From assembly GCA_023430705.1 (NCBI GenBank), contig JAEYZJ010000308.1, positions 1-17,000 on the forward strand: 17,000 bases of DNA, read 5' to 3'. Of the stretch, positions 13,332 through 17,000 are shown piece after piece; position 1 is the stretch's first letter, and the number at the start of each line of letters is the position of its first letter. A model generated the notes under the pieces. It was not told where the DNA came from. It ran no database searches and saw only the letters and a program-made list of their open reading frames with translations. A program made the position numbers and the translations under genes. This DNA comes from Pseudomonadota bacterium (lineage in GTDB: Bacteria; Pseudomonadota; Alphaproteobacteria; Rhizobiales; Devosiaceae).

Positions 13332-14144
13332 ATGAACGGCGATCAAGGTCTTTTTGTGCCTCTTCTCCTCGGCATCGTCGAGGGGCTTACCGAATTCCTG
13401 CCCGTCTCCTCCACCGCCCACATCCTGCTCATCGGTCACTTCCTCGGCTTCAACAGTCCGGGCCGGGTTTTCGAGGTGCTGATCCAGTTCGGCGCCATCC
13501 TCGCGATCGTCGTGGTCTACTTCCGGCGGCTCGTCGGCATTGCCCGTGACGCCATTGCGGGCAAGCCCGGCGCCCTGCGCTTCGTCCTCGGCGTGGTGCT
13601 GGCCTCGCTGCCGGCCGGGCTCGTCGGCGTGCTGGCCCACGACTTCATCAAGTCGGTGATCTACGAGACGCCGGTGGTGTTCTGCGTGTCGCTGATCCTG
13701 GGCGGCATCGTGCTGCTCTATGTCGACCAGCTCAAGCTCACCCCGAAATACACCGATATCTACAACTACCCGCCGCTCCTCTGCTTCTATATCGGCCTGT
13801 TCCAGATGGTCGCGCTGATCCCGGGCGTGTCGCGCTCGGGCGCCACCATCGTCGGCTCGCTCCTGCTCGGCACCGACAAGCGCTCGGCGGCCGAGTTCAC
13901 CTTCTTCATCGCCATGCCGATCATGGGCGGCGCCTTCATCTTCGATCTCTACAAGAGCCGCGAGTTCATCACCGCCGAGCTCGGCGCGGCGGTGATCATC
14001 GGCTTCGCCGCCGCCTTCGTCACCGCCTTCTTCGTCGTGCGCTACGTGCTCGACTACATCTCCCGCCACGGCTTCGCGGTCTTCGCCTACTGGCGGATCT
14101 TCGCCGGCGCGGTCGGGCTCTGGGCCCTGCTGCTGTTCAAGTGA
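13332..14144 (+). CDS. uppP: Undecaprenyl-diphosphate phosphatase
   Basis: Integral inner-membrane enzyme recycling undecaprenyl pyrophosphate to the phosphate carrier for peptidoglycan and polysaccharide export; loss raises bacitracin sensitivity in other bacteria. The 270-residue protein has about eight hydrophobic segments. Catalytic motifs are GIVEGLTEFLPVSSTAH (Glu17, Glu21, His30) and LIPGVSRSGATI (Arg168). Length is normal. An AGGG about six bases before the ATG is a modest ribosome site. A possible promoter TTGGCG-N18-TAGAAG lies at 13260-13289 in the 86-base gap shared with the divergent fzlA. Both genes serve cell-envelope growth and division. No clear terminator is seen after it before the NAT gene. 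Confidence 0.97.
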   Translation: MNGDQGLFVPLLLGIVEGLTEFLPVSSTAHILLIGHFLGFNSPGRVFEVLIQFGAILAIVVVYFRRLVGIARDAIAGKPGALRFVLGVVLASLPAGLVGVLAHDFIKSVIYETPVVFCVSLILGGIVLLYVDQLKLTPKYTDIYNYPPLLCFYIGLFQMVALIPGVSRSGATIVGSLLLGTDKRSAAEFTFFIAMPIMGGAFIFDLYKSREFITAELGAAVIIGFAAAFVTAFFVVRYVLDYISRHGFAVFAYWRIFAGAVGLWALLLFK

Positions 14145-14157
14145 TCCGGCTGCCCGT

Positions 14158-14196
14158 CCGGCGCGGGGTGACAAACCGGCGCGGGCACACCATTAT
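14158..14196 (+). promoter_or_regulatory. Candidate promoter of the NAT operon with interleaved direct repeats
   Basis: GTGACA (14168-14173) and CATTAT (14191-14196) are exactly 17 bases apart: five-of-six and four-of-six matches to the sigma-70 boxes. A 10-base direct repeat CCGGCGCGGG occurs at 14158-14167 and again at 14176-14185, so one copy abuts the -35 box and the other lies in the spacer. The start codon is 26 bases after the -10 box. Confidence 0.45.
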
Positions 14197-14221
14197 CCAG
14201 CTCCCGGAATAGGCGGTGGGG

Positions 14222-15055
14222 ATGTCCGTGGCGACTAAGGCCAATATCGACGCCTGGTTCGAGCGCATCGGCTTCGCCGGCTCGATCGCACCCTCGGTGG
14301 AGACGCTGACGCAACTGGTGCAGCTGCACCTCGCGGCGATCCCCTTCGAGAACCTCGACCCGCTGATGGGCGTGCCCATCCGGCTCGAACTGGCCAATCT
14401 CCAGCAGAAGCTGCTGTTCGACCGCCGCGGCGGCTACTGCCTCGAGCACAACCTGCTGCTGCGCGCCATGCTCGAGGAACTCGATTTCGAGGTGCGGGCG
14501 CATGGCGCGACCGTGGTCTGGGGCCGCACCGAAGTGGCCGCGGACGAACCCCATACCCACCTGGTGCTGACCGTCGATGTCGCCGGGGCCACCTATCTCG
14601 TCGACGTCGGCTTCGGCGGTCCCACGCCCACCGCGCCGCTGCGCCTCAGGGCCGAGGTCGAGCAGGAGACGCCGCACGAAACCTACCGGCTGGCCGAGAC
14701 TGACGGGCTGTGGCGGCTCGAGCTGCGGCGCGGCGAGCAGGACTGGCAGGGCCTCTACGAATTCACGACGGTCGAGGTGGCGGCCGAGGGCCTCGTGCAG
14801 ATGAACGAGCGGGTCTCCTCGAGCCCCGCTTTCCGCGAGCGGCTGGTCGCGGCGCGGGCCGAAAAGGGCCGCCGCCTCGCGCTGCGCAACCTGCGCTTCA
14901 ACATCCACGCCGCCGGCGCGCCGACCGAGACGCGCCTTCTCGCGACGACCGCCGAGCTGCGCGAGGTGCTGGCGGGCCCGTTCGGCATCCAGTTGCCCCA
15001 TGACGAGCGGCTGGAGCCGGCGCTGCAGAAGATCGTCGACGGCGGGGCCGACTGA
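14222..15055 (+). CDS. nat: Arylamine N-acetyltransferase
   Basis: Transfers acetyl groups from acetyl-CoA to arylamines or hydrazines by a cysteine ping-pong mechanism in the cytoplasm. In the 277-residue product the catalytic triad is Cys73 in RRGGYCLEHN, His113 in EPHTHLVL and Asp128 in VDVGFGG. The N-terminal IPFENLDPLMG motif is also characteristic. Length matches bacterial NATs (about 270-280). The start could be GTG at 14216, two codons earlier; ATG 14222 is preferred, but neither has a clean ribosome site. First gene of a four-gene run: its TGA overlaps the next ATG by one base (TGATG). Native substrate is unknown. Confidence 0.95.
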   Translation: MSVATKANIDAWFERIGFAGSIAPSVETLTQLVQLHLAAIPFENLDPLMGVPIRLELANLQQKLLFDRRGGYCLEHNLLLRAMLEELDFEVRAHGATVVWGRTEVAADEPHTHLVLTVDVAGATYLVDVGFGGPTPTAPLRLRAEVEQETPHETYRLAETDGLWRLELRRGEQDWQGLYEFTTVEVAAEGLVQMNERVSSSPAFRERLVAARAEKGRRLALRNLRFNIHAAGAPTETRLLATTAELREVLAGPFGIQLPHDERLEPALQKIVDGGAD

Positions 15056-15654
15056 TGCCGCCGGTCCTGGTCGATCCCGGCAAGGTCCGCGAGTTCGAGG
15101 ACTTCCGGAGCTTTTACGACTGGCTCGCCGAAAACCACGACACGGCCGACGAGCTCTGGATCAAGCTGCACAAGGTCGGCTCGGGGCTGAAGTCGATCAA
15201 CGCCAAGGAGGCGATCGACGCGGCGCTCTGCTGGGGCTGGATCGACGGCATCCGCAAGGGCCTCGACGAGCGCAGCTTCCTGCAGCGCTACACGCCGCGC
15301 GGCAAAAAGAGCGTGTGGAGCAGGATCAACGTCGACAATGTCGCCCGGCTGGAGGAGGCGGGGCTGATGACCGGCCACGGCCGCGCCCATGTCGAGGCCG
15401 CCAGGGCCGACGGCCGCTGGGACCGCGCCTATGGCAGCGGGCGCGACCTGAAGATCCCCGACGACCTGCAGGCGGCGATCGATGCCAGCCCGGCGGCGCG
15501 GCAGATGCTGGGCAGGCTGACCGAGCAGAACCGCTTCGCGCTCGCCTTCCGCATCCACAACATCAAGACGGCGGCGGCCCGCGAGCGCAGGATCCGCGGC
15601 TTCGTGGAGATGCTCGAGCGGGGCGAGACCATCTATCCCCAGAAGGCGCGATGA
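15055..15654 (+). CDS. YdeI/OmpD-associated family protein
   Basis: A 199-residue cytoplasmic-looking protein with no signal peptide. The order is family-typical: FRSFYDWLAENHDTADELWIKLHK, then INAKEAIDAALCWGWIDG, then RYTPRGKKSVWSRIN, and a helical C-terminal OmdA-like domain from about residue 130 (IPDDLQAAIDASPAARQMLGRL, ending with RRIRGFVEMLERGE). Members are annotated YdeI or OmpD-associated and some as bacteriocin-protection proteins, but the biochemical role is not established. Translationally coupled at both ends: its ATG overlaps the NAT stop and its TGA overlaps the next ATG (ATGA). Confidence 0.88.
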   Translation: MPPVLVDPGKVREFEDFRSFYDWLAENHDTADELWIKLHKVGSGLKSINAKEAIDAALCWGWIDGIRKGLDERSFLQRYTPRGKKSVWSRINVDNVARLEEAGLMTGHGRAHVEAARADGRWDRAYGSGRDLKIPDDLQAAIDASPAARQMLGRLTEQNRFALAFRIHNIKTAAARERRIRGFVEMLERGETIYPQKAR

Positions 15655-16169
15655 CCGTCTGGGTCGCCTTCCTCCGCGCCGTCAATGTCGGCAAGCGCCA
15701 GATGAAGATGGCCGAGCTCAAGGCGCTCTGCGAGGAGCTGGGCTATGGCGGGGTCAGGACCATCCTCGCGAGCGGCAACGTGCGCTTCGAGTGCGGCTAC
15801 GATCCCAAGGCCGAGCTCGAGGCGGCGATTGCCCGGCGCTGGGGCTGGTCATCCGAGGCGGTGATGCGCTCGGCCGCCGAGATCGAGGCGATGCTGGCCT
15901 CTGCTCCCTTCGCCGGCTATCCGGACGAGGGCCCCTTCCACCGCTACGTGATGATGTTCGACGCGACGCTGCCGGAGAACGCCGGCTTCACCGGCATCGC
16001 CGGCGACTACGACGTGGTGCGCACCGATCCGCGCGAGCTCTACCTCGTCGGCTGGCGCCAGCCGGACGGGCGGCACGGGCCGGGACTGGACAAGTTCGAC
16101 CGGCAGTTGGAGAAGGGGACGGTTGCCACCCTGCGCAACTGGAACACCATTCCCAAGGTCCTCAGATGA
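15651..16169 (+). CDS. DUF1697 family protein
   Basis: A 172-residue protein of the DUF1697 family: MTVWVAFLRAVNVGKRQMKMAELKALCEELG is the family N-terminus, followed by YGGVRTILASGNVRFEC, and FHRYVMMFDATLPE in the second half, ending NWNTIPKVL. No function is known for the family. No membrane or signal segment is seen. Overlaps its neighbours by four bases on each side (ATGA), so it is made in step with the YdeI-type protein and the kinase. Confidence 0.9.
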   Translation: MTVWVAFLRAVNVGKRQMKMAELKALCEELGYGGVRTILASGNVRFECGYDPKAELEAAIARRWGWSSEAVMRSAAEIEAMLASAPFAGYPDEGPFHRYVMMFDATLPENAGFTGIAGDYDVVRTDPRELYLVGWRQPDGRHGPGLDKFDRQLEKGTVATLRNWNTIPKVLR

Positions 16170-17000
16170 TTACGGTTCTCGGCTCCACCAACCTCGACCT
16201 GATCGGCACCGTGAGCCGTATCCCCAAGCCTGGCGAGACCGTGCCGGGTGATCGCTTCTCGATGGCCGCGGGCGGCAAGGGGGCCAACCAGGCGCTGGCG
16301 GCGCGCCGGGCCGGCGGCGACGTGCGGATGTTCGCCGCGGCGGGCTCGGACGCCTTCGCCGACGAGGCGCTGCAGCTGCTCCGCGCCGAGGGCGTCGACC
16401 TCGCCCATGTGCGCTCCGTCGAGGGACCGACCGGCATCGCCATGATCTTCGTCGACGCCGAGGGCGAGAACGTCATCGCCATCCTGCCCGGCGCCAACGG
16501 CACGATGGCACCCGCCGACGCCGACGCGGCGCTTGCCGGGCTCGGCATCGGCTCGGTGCTGATGCTGCAGCAGGAAATCCCGCAGGCCGCGACCGAGCGG
16601 GCCCTCGAGCTGGCGCGGGCCCAGGGCGTCGTCTCGATCCTCAACACCGCGCCGTTCCTCGATACGACCCGCGCCGTGGCCGAACAGGCCTCGATCGTGA
16701 TCGCCAACGAGACCGAGTTCGAACTGCTGACCGGCGCCGGACTCGACCGGCTCGATGCCGCCATGTCCGACTGGGCCCGCGCGCAGAACCAGACCGTGAT
16801 CGTGACGCTCGGGGCCGAGGGCGCGCGCGCCGCGACGCCGCGGGGCAGCTTCCGCGTCCCGGCGCTCAGCGTTGACCCGGTCGACACGGTCGGCGCCGGC
16901 GACACCTTCTGCGGCTACCTCGCGGCCGGCCTCGACCATGGGCTCGACCTCGAGGCCGCGATGCGCCGCGCCGCGGTGGCCGCGAGCCTCGCGGTGCTGA
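16166..17000 (+). CDS. rbsK: Ribokinase-family (PfkB) sugar kinase, C-terminus cut by window edge
   Basis: ATP-dependent kinase of the PfkB fold; ribokinase converts ribose to ribose 5-phosphate. The visible 278 residues begin MITVLGSTNLDLIGTVSRIPKPGET and contain the substrate loop GGKGANQALAARRAG (36-50) and the second signature DTVGAGDTFCGYLAAGL with catalytic Asp246. Ribokinase is about 300 residues, so only some 20-30 are missing. The ATGA overlap with the DUF1697 gene shows it is the fourth gene of the operon. No rbs transporter is in the window, so the sugar may be ribose, deoxyribose or another nucleoside-derived pentose; the symbol is by family likeness. Confidence 0.9.
   Translation, partial: MITVLGSTNLDLIGTVSRIPKPGETVPGDRFSMAAGGKGANQALAARRAGGDVRMFAAAGSDAFADEALQLLRAEGVDLAHVRSVEGPTGIAMIFVDAEGENVIAILPGANGTMAPADADAALAGLGIGSVLMLQQEIPQAATERALELARAQGVVSILNTAPFLDTTRAVAEQASIVIANETEFELLTGAGLDRLDAAMSDWARAQNQTVIVTLGAEGARAATPRGSFRVPALSVDPVDTVGAGDTFCGYLAAGLDHGLDLEAAMRRAAVAASLAVL

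Noticed and set aside
1..17000. Mobile element, prophage, CRISPR array or tRNA gene
   Set aside because: No transposase, integrase, terminal repeats, regularly spaced repeats or cloverleaf-like segments were found by eye; all gaps are shorter than 300 bases.

Overview
The window is high-GC chromosomal DNA with dense coding on both strands, no tRNA or rRNA genes, and no insertion sequences or CRISPR. Several features point to an alphaproteobacterium of the Hyphomicrobiales (Rhizobiales), possibly near Devosia: an FzlA-type GST-fold division protein, an IF3 gene beginning with the AUU-encoded MRRP N-terminus, MHS-type transport and GMC oxidation genes, and many Rhizobiales-style small metabolic genes. 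The genus is a guess from memory of similar proteins; no search was run.

Layout. Positions 1-1519 (minus strand) carry the translation block rpmI-rplT-pheS, with pheS running off the left edge. Positions 1659-8234 are an accessory block: a MarR regulator, an OAS/CD-NTase-fold protein whose first catalytic aspartate is a cysteine, a LysR regulator divergent from a small NADPH-dependent F420-reductase-like enzyme, and an MHS-family transporter divergent from a DUF423 membrane protein coupled to a GMC (choline-dehydrogenase-type) oxidoreductase. infC follows at 8308-8844 (minus). It lies on the same strand as rpmI-rplT, its usual operon partners, but about 6.8 kb away and with its own terminator. 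An ABHD10-like hydrolase is divergent from infC.

Positions 9821-13245 (minus) read as an operon fzlA-queG-SDR-GNAT, with uppP divergent from fzlA. Positions 14222-17000 (plus) are a tightly overlapping four-gene run: arylamine N-acetyltransferase, YdeI/OmpD-associated protein, DUF1697 protein and a ribokinase-family sugar kinase cut by the right edge.

How it works together. Most of the window is housekeeping: ribosome assembly and initiation, Phe-tRNA charging, queuosine synthesis, lipid-carrier recycling and division. The transporter plus GMC oxidase look like an uptake-and-oxidation module for an alcohol or betaine-like substrate, with a perfect palindrome almost exactly midway between the two start codons. 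The most unusual single gene is the degenerate, apparently orphan CD-NTase-like protein at 2149-2934. I see no CBASS effector beside it, so I do not call a defence system.
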